Part shown: piece by piece, positions 12,201-25,450 of the stretch
Position numbering within the stretch: the stretch's first letter is position 1
How the letters are laid out: every line of letters starts with the position of its first letter
Source: Haemonchus contortus
Taxonomy: Eukaryota; Nematoda; Chromadorea; Rhabditida; Trichostrongylidae
Assembly: GCA_000469685.2 (NCBI GenBank)
Contig: LS997565.1
Coordinates: forward strand, 388,501-452,500
Length of the DNA: 64,000 nucleotides
Reading direction: 5' to 3'
Position numbers and translations under genes: made by a program
The notes under the pieces: model-generated
The model's input: only the letters and a program-made list of their open reading frames with translations
Database searches by the model: none
What the model was told of the DNA's origin: nothing

Positions 12201-15200
12201 ATTTGAATCAGCAAAAATGAAACTATCTCTAAAGGAGCACCTCGGGGAGAAGAAGGCTATCGCATTGTCTGCAGTGGCTCTCTCATGAAACTTTATGCTA
12301 GTCGGATATACTGAGAAAAAGAGTCTAAATGTGACAAGGAACAAAGCTGACGTGGTGAATTTAATTTCATTCGGTGGGCGCAGCAATAAAGACGCTATAA
12401 TGAGATTTACGGCTGAATTATATGCCAGAATACTCTGAAGAGCAAAGCCGAGGGCTAGTCGAGCAATACTACATATACACTGCCCTGGAGTATGGGCGTA
12501 GTGAGCAGGAATATGTTGTGTAATTGCGATTCGAATGGCAATGTTTTCCCAGAATGTACATACTAGTTGGTTTCAAAAATAGATCAACGGCACGTAGATG
12601 TCGACATATTCTGCCGACTGAATTTGGTTGGTCTGTTTATACTGATGAGGTGATCAATAAATGAAAAAAGGGTTTACCAGTTCACATGAAATGCACCTTA
12701 CAATCAAATTCTACCTGAGGCAGTAGGAACTGCTCGATGGGGCCTATACAACACTCCTAGACAAGATTATGTTTATATTCATCCTATTCCCTATAAATGG
12801 CATGCCTGTTTTTCAAGTTCATTTCACTAAGAATGCATAGTGCTCCTGCCACAGTCAAGTTCCATATTAACTTCTAAGCTTACGTATGTTTCGGTATACA
12901 ACAATGCTTTTAAATTCATTATCAGTGCTGCTACGAGTTAATTCAGCCATGCTTTCTAGCCACAATTACGAATATGTATATATATAATTATGGTAAAACC
13001 TGTTCTCAAACCTAAGCAAACAGGTTACTTACGTTGCAGGGAGTTGTCGTAGAATTACCCCGCAAAGTGCACTCGTAGTTGAGTTTAAGAAGGTAAAGAG
13101 GCTCTTGTGAACGGCTAAAAAGGCGAATAAAAAATAGGCTGGTAAGCAAGCGTTGAGTTGCAGATTCACCACAATGGTGGATGGCTGTGAATGATAAACG
13201 TCTTGATTACAGAAGTCTGAATAATGAGATTCGAGAGGTTTACATTCTGTGATAAAGGAATAACGGAATTCAGAGTGAAATTTTGAACGGATTCTTCAAC
13301 AATGTCGTGTACCTCATTCCGTATCCATCTCAGTCTATCTCAAATAGAGGCGAGAGCCCAAATAGAGGCGAGAGAACTGAAGGAAAAGAACCTTTCCTGC
13401 TTCTTTGCAAGAATATATGCAGAGAGAAGTTTTACAGCTGAAGCCAGCTACAAGCGATTGATGTGCCCAAGAAGCATCTTTATTTGAAGAAACCGTCTTG
13501 CATGGTGGGAATCGATACGAGGCCAGTAAGCAAACAGTAATTGGTGGTTGTTGCGTTGCGTGTGTGTGTGTGAGGCCATCAGCTCATACGCCACGATGGA
13601 CGAACGACGACGTAGAGTAGTGTAAAATATGCTAATTAGGCTGCTACTAGCCACGCCCACCGGGATTGTCGCCACCACAGCTTATGGACGAAATAGCGGG
13701 AATGCCTGTGGGAATACCTTCAGGATAATCGAAGTGCAAGGTGGTTGACATGTGCATCCCATTAAGCGATTACGGACGGTCCGGATCAAAGCCCGATGAT
13801 TGACGCATGGTTTCTCGTTAGTTTGAGGTCAAGCTTTGGTGTACACTCTCTACTGAAACAAACGTTATTAGGAATGTGCTGCATGAACAAGGTCTCCACC
13901 AGTTTATGACCGAATAGTCTTCAGAAAAAGGTGACTTCTTGGGAAAAGCTAAGGCAAGAGGGAGGAGAAAAAGTTCTGCTTGTCTTAATGACTACAAGTC
14001 GGAACGCTTTTTTGATTAGGTAGGTAATTGTTGAAAAACATTACCTTATTATAGAAGTTGTGAAAACTGACCAAAGGGTCCCCTAAGTGTGCTCTAAGGA
14101 ACTTAATTTTGTGAGTACAACAATTATTTCACTTTTGTCCATTTTTCGACCTGGCTCTGATGAATTTCTGATAGAAATCCTTGATTTTGGCCAGAAAACG
14201 ATCACTTTCCTTTATTGATTTTTCTTCTTTTTGGCAGTTGATGTATCGTTTCCTACTGCATAGCTAATCGAAACAGATTTTTTCCTGTTAAATGCAAAGA
14301 CAATCCCCGATCGGACTCATTCCCTTACTGATCTTATCAGTGTCTGGGTTCAGGCCGTATGACTTGAATAAATGACCATCATAAAGTAATTTACGATTAC
14401 ACGCTCCGATTAAATCGACATCACAATGTAGCCAACCCATCTAATTCTATTGTCAAGAGGTATTACGCTGCCCGGCTTACGGTAATCCATCCTATTAGCG
14501 AAAAGGCATAACCTCTGATTTCAGTCATGTATATTTGGATGTATATTCAAAGCTGAGAAGCTTGCCTTTTACTTCACAACGAAATCACCACGTTCTCTGT
14601 TCTCTGGTTAATCAAAGTGTTAGACAACAATGTTGGAACTGCAATGGGAGATATCATTGTCGATTTGCGGCATTCGCTTCTTATTTGAAACAAAATGAGG
14701 AGAGATTCGAGAAATTGGACAGGATAGAATTTGGCTAAAAAATTGCAAGGGAAGCTCAGCTCAGCTCGAAAGAAGCTTAAGAGATCTTTTTAGACATCCA
14801 AAAAGTAATGAAGGTGGCTTAGGCTAATCCTTCTCAATCGCTAAATGGCTACAATTTATATGGTGACTGAAAGGGAATTCCTCCTCCGAGCGCTTCTAGA
14901 GAATCCTTGCAGGGTGACTCAGTCCATCAGTCATTCTATTCAGGAGAAGTCATGTTCTGTAATAACTTCGACCTTATCATAAAGTCACTACCCTCATAAT
15001 GTGAGTGCCCAACGAAGGGTGGTCTGCTAAAACAAAAACTTCCCAAATGTGACGGAAAGATCCGAATCTGCCGAAAGAGAATGTGTTTCTCAGAGAAATC
15101 GATTCAGCCCTAGCCGCTCAGGACCGTTCGAAGTTGCAAGATTTCTCTAAAATTTTGAATTTTTTAAAATGAGAGAACTTGGTCATGAAGAAACACTTTC

Positions 15201-16631
15201 TCCGAGCTGATAGCTTAGTGGATCGGCTAGAGACATTCGTATGACAAGGCAAAAAGATTGTGTCTAATCTAGGAAATCGTCTCTTGAGAACATTGTTCGT
15301 CCGAGCAAGACGCGTAGGGAGCCCTCAGCCAGTAATCAATAGCTGTTCCCGAGTGGAGGACGCCACAACACTAAAAAAAGAATTGGGAAGCCCCAAATCC
15401 AACAGCACTGACAGCTTCCATATAAGATTGTTGGAAGGTCCAAGTAATTAGGTATGAGCTGTAGAGAATTGCACCGTCGATGCCAGCCCATGAATTGACC
15501 CTAGAATGAGAGCGCAATTATGCAATTTTCCAGATGCGTAATCGAGCTTACACCTAAGAGCGAATTCTAGGGCGACATATTGACCATCTTCTTTCCTGGG
15601 GCGACATATTCACCTTCTCCCTTTCTAGGCAGGCGTAAGTTGGGATGGTATGGGAGAGGGTGGGCTAAAAGGTTCTGACACACAAATTTTCTTGGATTTC
15701 ATCGAATCTCGTCTAATCTAGCCTTCTCCCTTTGCAAACACCATCCTCACCTTCCTATCTGAAACATTTCTCCTTTTACCCCGATCCACGACACAAGTCA
15801 GACCATGCATATTAGTTCTGCCCTCTACCGATTCCAGATCTAACTGGAAATATGTTCATGACAGCAGGACACCACGTCTAAAGCAATTCTAATGTTATCA
15901 AGTCGTTTCTGAGGAGATTAATAGAAATCTGGAGAATTTGTACAACTTTGCTCTGAAGCAGAGGCTTTTAGGAATCCGTCAGGTATTCGAAAAACTGTTC
16001 GGTTGGTAGCTGCAGTTCCGGGTGTTCTCATGTTTTCGTTTGTTCCAAGAGAGCATTTCCAAGCATTTGGTGCTACGGCACACCTCCGCCGTCCTACTTT
16101 TTGTTAGATCTTTGTGAGATGCAAAGGAGAAATATCGCCGAAGTGGCGACAATGCCGGTCGCCGGCGCTTCCCTTAATTCGCACCCGTTGAGCAATCATC
16201 CCTCAGAAGAGATTGCGAACAATGAAAGGCTGCAATGGACGGTGTTCGTTTTGGTGGATTGACGAACACGACCACACTGGTTACTAATGTGGATGCTCGC
16301 AAAAGTGCAAATGGGATCGATTACCTTCGATAAATCATGCCAAAGGTGTTCATTTGGATCGAAATAATAGGCCAGCAAGGATAACTATAAATATGTGGTA
16401 AAACACGATTCATTGGCCAGTTTTTATGTTACAGTGTGGAAATTCAGATTCCATTGATTTTGTGAAGAAAGCACAGCTGTCGAGGGAAATGTACATTTAC
16501 GATTAACAAGTATCAAAGGAAAGCAGTTCTACTGCTCATGGTACCTGATTGGAGCAGATTTCAATCCGGTCGGACCAAATAACGAAAGAAAAATTTACTA
16601 CATGCAGTCAGAACACTAGAATGAAGCACCG
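9282..16631. other. Intergenic stretch, no supported gene
   Basis: I see no recognisable protein, RNA gene or complete transposon. The best coding-like piece is a minus-strand frame (about 10715 down to 10459) that follows an acceptor-like TATCAG and contains DCDDCFC and a basic C-terminus. It could be a terminal exon of an unknown secreted protein, but no partner exon was found. A motif AATAGAGGCGAGAG is repeated twice near 13345-13375, and GGGCGACATATT is repeated near 15570-15612. Confidence 0.4.
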
Positions 16632-17425
16632 ATGAAGTGCGTGCGAGTGCTGGGAATGATTCTCACTTCTGCTCCATTCATAACAAGAGGTAAGCGCCAC
16701 GGTTTGTTCTTTGCATTGCTCGTACGATGGGAGCAAAGCAACAATAGTGGCTAGTGTATTGAATCGAGACCATTATCTGATCGAAATTTGCTACCGGAGT
16801 GATAAAAAGCCCTGATAGGACGTAGGCCATCGATTTTGCTGTTAGGTGAGCTTTTGAAAGGTAGAAGGGTTTTGCACCTTGTGTGCATAATGTTTTGTTC
16901 AAGGCAAAGTTTCCAAAGCTACATATCATCGAAAACTCGTATAGAACCACTTAACCGCAAAAATTTGCCGGACGATGAGAAAGAAAATCACGTTGAGAAT
17001 TTTCTAGTGAGAGAAGGGTTGAGTGACAAACTCGTTTGCAAAACCTGTGGAATGGATCAGCCATGCGTGCGGTTACCGGTTGGACCTGAACAGGAATTAC
17101 AACGCTTCCTTCGTAAATGAAAGCCCGCCACCAGCAAGCTGCAAATGGCGTAAGGCTTTTCAGCCCCGATGACTCATCGGACCACTGAAAAAAGTGCTTG
17201 TCGTCGACGTTGTCGAGCAGATGCTAGTTGGCTGTTGTCCTTGTGAATATAAAGTTCATAGCGAAGGAGAAAATGGTATCAACGAGTACGAGACTGTTGA
17301 CATTTGCCGTGGCGAAGCGTGGGAAATGTCTGCGTAGAAGGCGTCGTACGAAACATAACGATTTGAAAAAAATTGGCTCCACTCCAAGCAAGCGAACAAT
17401 GTGCAGGAAGGGATAGCAGGAGAAT
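16632..17425 (+). CDS. Possible small secreted basic cysteine-containing protein
   Basis: I do not recognise this gene. A first exon candidate (16632-16689) starts MKCVRVLGMILTSAPF, which resembles a signal peptide, and ends at a good GTAAGC donor. A phase-compatible acceptor (GCTGTTAG) opens a frame with KLVCKTCGMDQPCVRLP. A clean 51-base intron (17110-17160, GTAAAT...TTTTCAG) then joins in phase to ACRRRCRAD. A downstream frame (to about 17416) is strongly basic: KCLRRRRRTKHND. The last junction would need an intron of only about 35 bases, so the model is incomplete. An alternative frame at 16705-16815 reads KATIVASVLNRDHYLIEICYRSDKK, faintly like a netrin/TIMP-type strand, and conflicts with the model. 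A degenerate gene is possible. Confidence 0.27.
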
Positions 17426-17779
17426 CGACTGCGAAAGTGATCAGACCTCGGAATTGAACTGAAATAAATCCCTTTTTACTGGATGACCCAAAACCCAAAT
17501 TCTTGATCAATTTTGAAAACTGTTTACCTCCAAAAATATCTGTCAGTAGTTTCCTGTATCCACTTCTAAGCGCAGTCTCATTCTACGGCCGACAAGATTC
17601 ATATTCGGGCCCATCTCATAAATACAAAAACGAATATTCAGCACGGCATTCCGCCTACGGGTCCTTGCTCGAACAAGTGCGCTTGATGCAAGGCTAATCC
17701 CCTAGCCCCTCTACCACAAATGGCGTTTGCTGTACTACATACTACAGCCCATAGCCAGTGCGAGGTGCTTCAGCGGCTG

Positions 17780-18030
17780 AGTCCGTCTCGTGAATTACCT
17801 ATCACCTGTCGTCCTATTGATCACAGATTTCCTCAAGGCGTCAGAGCGCGACTGGTCGCTCGATTGGTCGCGCGGTCTGCTCGGGACCGTCCACGGCGGC
17901 ACCCATAAGTAACGCGGCCTCCTCGACCAGTCGAGCGGACAGTCGCTAGCGACCGGCGACCAGTCGCGCGACTGGCCCCCAGTCGCTCGCGAGATGGGTC
18001 CGAGACCAGTCGCGCGACTGGTCGCTCGCA
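17780..18030. repeat. GC-rich palindrome-dense patch built on CGACTGGTCGC
   Basis: The motif GCGCGACTGGTCGCTCG and its complement GACCAGTCGCGCGACTGG recur many times within about 200 bases in both orientations, so the strand can pair with itself in many registers. Base composition is far above the surrounding sequence. Open frames across it on both strands are by-products of the repeat. Confidence 0.7.
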
Positions 18031-18903
18031 AAATCGTGGACTATGAAAGATGCCTAACGGTGTGGTCAGGTCAGAGTACGCATTAATTCAATTCTAGTTC
18101 CGCTGAAGAGTCCAGGATTATCCGGAAATGATGGCAGCCATTAAAACTGTATCTAATTCCTCGTCAATCATGCTCATGAGCGAACCCATTTCAACCCGAC
18201 TGAGGGAATGGATATCAGTGTTTGTGCTCGAAATAAACTCCATCTGTCGATTGTCAGTCGCGAAGGTTGACAGAACGGGGAACTCAAGTGTGGACGTGCT
18301 GAAGATGAGGCTTTCCGTGATCAACCACTACCAAACTGTCCGAAAGTTGTTTAGAAGATTCTGGATAAAACTGAATGTGATCGATTACAACCTTTAAACC
18401 TTGTAACATCGGATGGTTGAAAAGAGCTCGCTGATTTCATTTCAAGTTACTAACGTGACCAGCGAAATAATGAGATCTTACAAATGATCGCTAAAAAGTA
18501 ATGAGTTTACCGCCAAAGTCGCCTTCGATCAAAAACCCTACATTTCTTATAGTTGGAATTTTTTTCATTTGTTGTAACTTCTTGTTATACTTAATTCCTT
18601 GACTCATCAGCAGTCCAGACGGTGATAGTAAATATGAAGTAGGAGGATAAACGGTAAAATGTGTTGCCTTCGACTAATGTAATTGTGAAATGTGCAAATA
18701 GTGTTGTAGCGTTTGAATGGCTAATTGGCCTAGACAATGTCTAAGGAAGCTAACCAATGTTCAGATGAAAATGTTCGTTTGAACAGTTTTACTACTACTT
18801 ATATGATTGGCTTACACGGGTAATTGCCGAGAATATGTACCCGGATGTGTGGATTATGGCGCACAACCTTGCCCTTCGCTACTTCACCGTAGACTTTTTC
18901 TAC
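18031..18903. other. No supported gene
   Basis: Overlapping frames at 18118-18397 on both strands are of similar length and show no domain or splice support. The rest is AT-rich with nothing recognisable. Confidence 0.4.
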
Positions 18904-19350
18904 CTAGCATAAATCCCGCGCCGTCGCAGGGTCCGCTATTCTTGTCAGCCGTTTCCATTTTTGTCTAACTACAGCATCTTCTGCCGTTACCTCAGCTTCG
19001 GTGATATCCTTCTTGATCACGTTCCGCCATCTCTTCTTTGGGGCTAATCGCGGCCACTTCTCTTGGGCCTCGAACTCCATTGCCTCCATTGTTGGATGAT
19101 TTGGTGGTCTTCTCATTACGAGTCCGTACCATCGCAGACGCTCTTGTCTAATCTTTAACTGTACAGGGGCTACTTGTATGATCGCTCTGACGTCCTCGTT
19201 TCCGGTCTTATCCAGTCGCGTCCAACCGCAGGCCCATCTGAGCATCCTCATATCAGCGGAGTGAAGCTGTTTTCATGATTCCTACTTACGGGCCAGCACT
19301 CGCTGCAGTAGATCATCGCGGACCTCACCAGTTTCCTGTACACCTTTCCT
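18904..19350 (-). pseudogene. 3' end of an RTE-type LINE reverse transcriptase ORF
   Basis: The minus-strand frame 19251-18904 reads MRMLRWACGWTRLDKTGNED, later RLRWYGLVMRR, then KWKRLTRIADPATARDLC. This is the characteristic C-terminal region downstream of the RT palm in RTE-clade elements. Just upstream (to about 19350) KGKVYRKLVRSAMIYCSECWPV continues the same protein but is out of frame. At least one frameshift is therefore present and no catalytic RT motif lies nearby. It is a 5'-truncated dead copy. Confidence 0.75.
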
Positions 19351-19376
19351 TTAAACGCACAGTTTACGATAATTCG

Positions 19377-19985
19377 GGGTAATCCAGATCATTATGAAAA
19401 ATGGAAGACAAGATCGAAAATAGTGCGGTGAAGGTGAAGAAACTGCGTGAATCGGTCTTTCCAAAGTAAAAAAGGCTTCGAGAAACCGTTTAGAAGGGAC
19501 CTGGACGAGAATGAAACTAGAAAAATGAAGAAGAGTGGGGCGTCCGGACGACCTAAACAGTGTGTTTCACTGCGTGCGTGTGGGTCCAGGTACGAATAAC
19601 AGACTACGGTAAGCAAAAATTCATTCACTTATAAGCATATGTAAACAAAAAAGCCCAAGTAACCGCAAAAATAGCTAACCTGTTCAGCCTCTTGGGGTAG
19701 GAAATTAAAAAGGGATCGCGGCAGCAAAAAGAATAACAGAGGAAAAAAGAATGGGAGAAAAACATTGCCTCATCACTCGGCGATCCGATTGTGTGTGGGT
19801 CCTGGAACGAATAGTTGCACTCTGTATTGTCTCGACACTCATCTAACGTGACATCGTTCGAGGGGCGGGAAAGCGAATTGAGACAGCAACAGGGCTTCCA
19901 CTATGCCCTGACCGTCGAGAGCGAGAGGGACCCTTCTACCACCCAGGGGGGCCACTGAGTATTTCTGAAGGAAGAACTCAGTAAG
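19377..19985 (-). repeat. Dispersed ~0.6-kb repeat, copy 1
   Basis: Read on the minus strand, this sequence is closely similar over its whole length to 50905-51523 on the plus strand; the conserved block around TTAGGTCGTCCGGACGCCCC is identical. It abuts the RTE 3' fragment at its low-coordinate end, and the few bases shared past that junction (AATTATCGT.AACTGTGC.TT) suggest it is part of, or fused to, that LINE family. It encodes no recognisable protein. Confidence 0.75.
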
Positions 19986-22900
19986 TGGGTACTGGGTTCC
20001 GCCGCTGTGGGCGGAGCCCAGTATTATCACCTGTCATCAGTGTTGTCATACTGCCGCTTGTATTCTTCCCAATTTGGACGCTCTAGATCCGGATAAACAT
20101 TTTTGCGAACGTTCCGCCCCTTGCGAGCGGAGTCTAGTCCTACCCCCTTCATGAGTGTTCCCATCTTGCCGCCTGTAATCCTACCAAATCTGAACACTCT
20201 AAGTTTACGGACGGGAACAGTAGTTATGAATTTCCGGCCAAACACTCACACCGACACACACACACATACACACACACACAAACACAGATAAACACACTGA
20301 CAAACCAACAGACACACTTAGCGTGTTATACATAGTAGAATATTTTCAACAAAAATATAATAAAGTTTTTTATTTATTCTATAAAGTACGAGTAATTTGA
20401 TACCACCAAGAAAATCGTTTGCGGACTAAAATTACTTGTGAAGTGAATGCTTCTAATTGAGGTGAATGTGAACAGCACTGGTTCAGTAATGTGTTTCAAA
20501 GCGCATGTTCATGAAATCATTTGCAAGAAAGAGCTTACTGTGATTAGGCCTACTGAACGGAAAACGAAAGTGCACTGGAAGTAGGTTATAAAATTCTGTT
20601 ATGCATGCTTCATCGAAGAGCAGGCTCCACAGTGACTGCAACAATGCAGCAGGATTTCAAGACACGGTTTACGATGTTGGGCTATCTAATTAAGAAGAAT
20701 AAAAATGCCTTGTGGTATCCTCTGGGGTCACGGGTTCATTCTAGAGAAGAACCTCAGGAACCATTTTTGCTCATTTTTGATTTGTGTTTTCAACTTTTTC
20801 GCTTGGAAAACAGAAAAAGTTGCTCAGATTGGTGATTCGGACCAGTATAAACCAACGATGACCTAGCTCGCATAAAAACCCTTCAGCAGCATGATGAATT
20901 CTTCACGATTGTGTACCCATAAACTCATAAACTCTGATCGGACATGAAGGAAATCTTATATGTAGGTTTTTGAAGGACAGGATTCAAAAGTCAGAAACTG
21001 CAGCCCTGTCCGTGACAGCCCTACAAAGCAATACAACCAGCCATGAGTAGCTCTCGCCATCAAAGACGAGAAGAGTTCTTGCATATTGCTAGTGAGGCTT
21101 CGAAAAAAGCACTACTAGACGTGTGCTCGACGGCGATACGTATGGTTAACAACTAGTTTGTCTACTGAAACATGCAAAAGCAACAAGAAATCGCATAATA
21201 AAACGGATACTGTAGACAGGCAAGGAGAACCGGTAACATGAACGCACGAACCAGCACAACACTCTCCACTTTAAACCTCTCACTCTGCTTCTTGGCTGGT
21301 TGGTAACAATTGAGTACACCACAAAGGAGTCGTCATTGCCTCGGAATGGTCACGATCACATACGGATGGGGCGCCATGCTACGAATGGTGGCTGATGGCG
21401 ATTGCGGCGGGTAAGACAAATAAGTAAACACTTCTACTTATGACTTAACACCAGAACTGACTGGCTAGCATGACTTTCAAAGCGTCTACGATGGAACTCT
21501 ACTACTTCGCTTAGTCTATCATCAAGACAACACACGGCGAAAACTATTGTAGACAACAATGGGTGGGAGTGACAAATGCACACCTGAAGGATACTGGCAC
21601 GAGTGTGGAGGATATGAAAAGTGGTGCACGAATTATAGACTTTTACATAAGTTTTCGCTAAATGAGAAATTAAATTCTGATTGAGTACCATCAGCATTTG
21701 CTCAGATCATAGCAAGTTGGATGAGTTTGTTGACTCAATTTCTGGATATTAATCAAGCTGTTCGACTCACCCTTTTACTGAAGAGGAGATACTCGCTCCG
21801 ACTTTTATAATGGAAATCTCATTCCAGCAAAGACAAAAGCAAGGTATGCATGTACGTATTGTCTCCACGGGCAACTTTATATGCACTACACTTTTGATTT
21901 AGTAAAAAGCCAATACGTGACAACACGGTGGTCAGTTGTTATCGTTTTCAAGTGTGAATCTGTGAGAACTTGCGTGAAGCTGTGAGAACGAATTAGCTCT
22001 CAAAAAATGTTAGTGGCGAAATAGTTTGTGAAAAATGGCCTGAACTGGCTGGAGAAGAAATTTCGACGCTGGGCAAGTGGAACAGCTGCAGTCAATAAGA
22101 ACTTTCATCAAAGGATTGGCTATATGTATGCGCTCAGACCGGTGCTCTCAGCAGAATTGACACCTCGTTCTCCCCATTACGTTACTGAAGCTGTGTCAGC
22201 GAGCAAATGCGAATTTAGTTAACAATGTAAGTGATATCCCAGGTCCTCGAGTAGGAACAAGGAAAATGAAGCCAGCTTCAGCACTGCAAAGGTCAGAATA
22301 CGTTCAAAAGAAAGCTGCTCATAGCGGAAAGGAAAAATCTGAAACAGGTTATTGGTCTATCGTGGAGAGCACACCTTAATTAAAAGGAGCAATTCTTCGG
22401 GATACTCCTTAGACGTCGAACGACATATGTACATATCATAGCGAAAGAGTGAAAGAGCATCATAAAGTTGTTTACCTCAGGTCTTTATCCTACTCTTATT
22501 AGAATATAGAATATTTTAACAATTCTCCCTTTCACTCTTCGCCCTGTCTCGATCAAAAAACAAGGCTGTGAAGAATTTGAGGGCCTCCACATCAATACAG
22601 ACCCAATAAAATCCTCATGTTTTCGTGCAACCTCGAAAACTGAAATCGTGCGTTAATGTTTTGAAGTACTGCTAGGTGATTTACAACCTTCAACTCGACT
22701 AAACGTTCACCGAAATAGCGTCGGGACAATTTTCTGAAAAAAGCAGACACGAAGTCAACTATTAGGTGAGGTTCCAGAAATTTAAGAATGCATCTAATAC
22801 CTTCACAGATAGATTTATTCACAAATCCTGTAGCGAAGTGGGGCGCCGGACGAGTCCTGATAATTTCTCTTGACCACTCTCAAGGGTTCTTAATGGAACC

Positions 22901-25450
22901 GGTCGACGAAATTTAAGTAGTCTCTGCCATGTCTACAGAAAGGAAGAATGCTCAGTTCATCAACGATGGGCATTCTCCAGTCTCCCGCGTCATTTTAGTC
23001 GGAGCCAAAGGGGATTATGAATGAAAGATGCCTTTGACCTTGACTAGGAATGAACTATTGAGTCTGCTTACAGCACGGGTCTATTTTGCTGGGTCCCCAT
23101 CCTTTGCAACTCATGAATTCTGGTCGTACACAATGTCAAATTGCTCAGTCTCTTGCTAATCTCGTAGGAGGGCCTCCTCTCAGACGTCATAAGCTAATTT
23201 CGAAGCACAAAGCAGCGTTGGAAAATCAACCTTCATTATTAGAACAAACTGCAGCAAGATCTGGAGCATCTGGAAGTACTCAATTGTGACTGCCCTCGCC
23301 CTTCTTTGTTGCTTTCAGCGAATCGCTTATAAATGCAGCAAAAGCTATGCCAATAATCCATAGGAAGAGTTGAGGTTAAAACTACATTCCTGATAGTGTC
23401 CGCCGATACTGCTCTAAGTGGAAACTCATTCCTTAAATGTTACTCATCAATGTTTTGTCATTAGGGCCTTTACAAATGCAATTTCACGTGCAAGCCTTAC
23501 AAACCTGTCCTCAGAGGGAGAAAAGTAACGGGCAACCAATAATCGATCGAAAGGGCACCTTGATGACCAGCTTTCTGGTTCCGATATTCGGGAGCACTTT
23601 ATTATGCTTCTCAATATACTCAGCAGGAACTGAAGCATATTGAGAAATGTGAAAAAAATCAGCATTTAGCAAATAGCCAGTCCAGATGTTTCCCCGCATC
23701 GAACACACTCAGACGTAAAGCAATGCAAAAACCTCACCACCACCCGCCTGGTATGTGGTCAATATCAATGACTTTCAAATAAGCCTATTCTTCCCACGGC
23801 ATCCGCAGCAGCGCAGCAGACGAAATTCATAGAGCTTAGGATAGGGTTCATTTTGAAGCTTGAAAAGAGCACATACGAATAGCGGTAACCCAGAACCATC
23901 AGGTATAATCTGCAATTACACATATATTTATAATGCCTCAATTGCACTTTCCAGAAAAAGGAGTCAACCATTTTTAAAACCAGTGAACCAGTGGAACAAT
24001 TTGAGTTGCAAGATTAATCGCCGATGAATAATTTTTATTACCAATATAATTACGCGGCACAGAACAACTATTGATGCTGGGCACTCATTTTGGGCAGTCA
24101 TTTTTTGAAAAAAAAAACCCGAGTCCGTTCTCTTGCAGTCAACCCTGAGGTCAAGGTCATTGATGAGAAGGGATTGATTGAGATGAAACATGATCGTGCC
24201 GTGCTTATCTTTGAGAATCAAGCGTAATTGAGTCAAGGAGTCAAGTGGAGAGATTAAAAAAGTGAGGTGCCGCGTCCGTGAAACCATATTTAGTTGCTCT
24301 CTGCAATGCACTTATGAATGAATTTCATTGTTGAATAGCTTCAAAAAGTGAACCATTCCGCTGTGACGGCATGAATAATGGCTGCATCGAACATCCTACT
24401 ACAATGAGGCCTGGGAAATTGAAAATTGATTTTGGCCAGACGAGTGAGAGGAACGAGAGGCGGTCGTAGGAGTACGACGGGTGGGTTGGCCTGGCTAGGT
24501 CGCAGAGACGGGATGAGAGTAGCGTGGAACAAGACCTTGACAACTAATGGCAGCGTCGCTGTACGGCGTCGCCCTCGTTCACTGGAAGCATCCCTATGAA
24601 AGATCCAAAGACGGCGGGCGATTTGAGTGCAAATTCAATTAGCGCTGAGCTACCGGTTCTTCCAGCCCATACCAGCGAAAGAAAGGGAATTCGTGCATCA
24701 CAAATCTATTGAAGAGTAGAATATTCACTGGCACTTACTGTGGGCAGAGCGATTTGTAGGGTGCTCAGCGCCCGTGTTCAATAATTTCTGCAAAATTATT
24801 GGGTTGGCGTACCACTCCATACAGCCATGTGGATACGCCTTCCAAAACCACACGATCCAAGAAAGAGCAAGTTCTGGGGTAAACATTCTGATTGTAAGTG
24901 ACGCATTTGAATAAATTTGGCTTCAGTTGTCTAGAAGTTTCGAGATTTTGTGGATTGCTCTTCCCACAGACCGAAGAAACTCAGCGAGTGTGGGGTTTAT
25001 CAGCGCCAGCTCAGAGCGATCCTGTCTCACATAATTATCAACTTATCCCCGCTCTTCGTAAAGCTATATCTTTATGCTTCCGCTCAAGATGGGTTTAGTT
25101 AACGGTAGGATATTCAGCACCCAAAACCCAGTAATTCATAGAAGTGTTGTCGGAGCGCAGAATGCCAGGCAGATGTGAACGTTAAATCCCCACGCATATT
25201 CTCTATTCATCCTATGTTTTTATTAAGCCTGCTCAGCAACCCGACTAGATCGAAAGGGACAGCGCATATGGTTAACTTGCAAAGATAATCTCAAAAAATG
25301 TTCAAAAAAAGTCGGTCATACGCGGATTAAATATTAAGTCATGCTTTACATGACTGGCGTATTGGTCTGCCCAAGACAGTTCATCCCATAAATCCCTTAC
25401 TTGCTGAAACCAGACGTATATCTTTCACCTACTGAGAGTTAGTGTAGATA
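19986..25450. other. Intergenic and repeat-derived, no supported gene
   Basis: At 20027-20245 the minus strand holds a 72-codon frame made of two diverged copies of one segment (compare the CCCATCTTGCCGCC and GTCATACTGCCGCT regions); I treat it as repeat-derived. The remainder to 25450 has only short frames with no domain, signal peptide or paired splice sites that I can support. Confidence 0.4.
20249..20316. repeat. (CA)n microsatellite
   Basis: An imperfect CACACA run is interrupted by TA, AA and GATA units. Confidence 0.9.
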
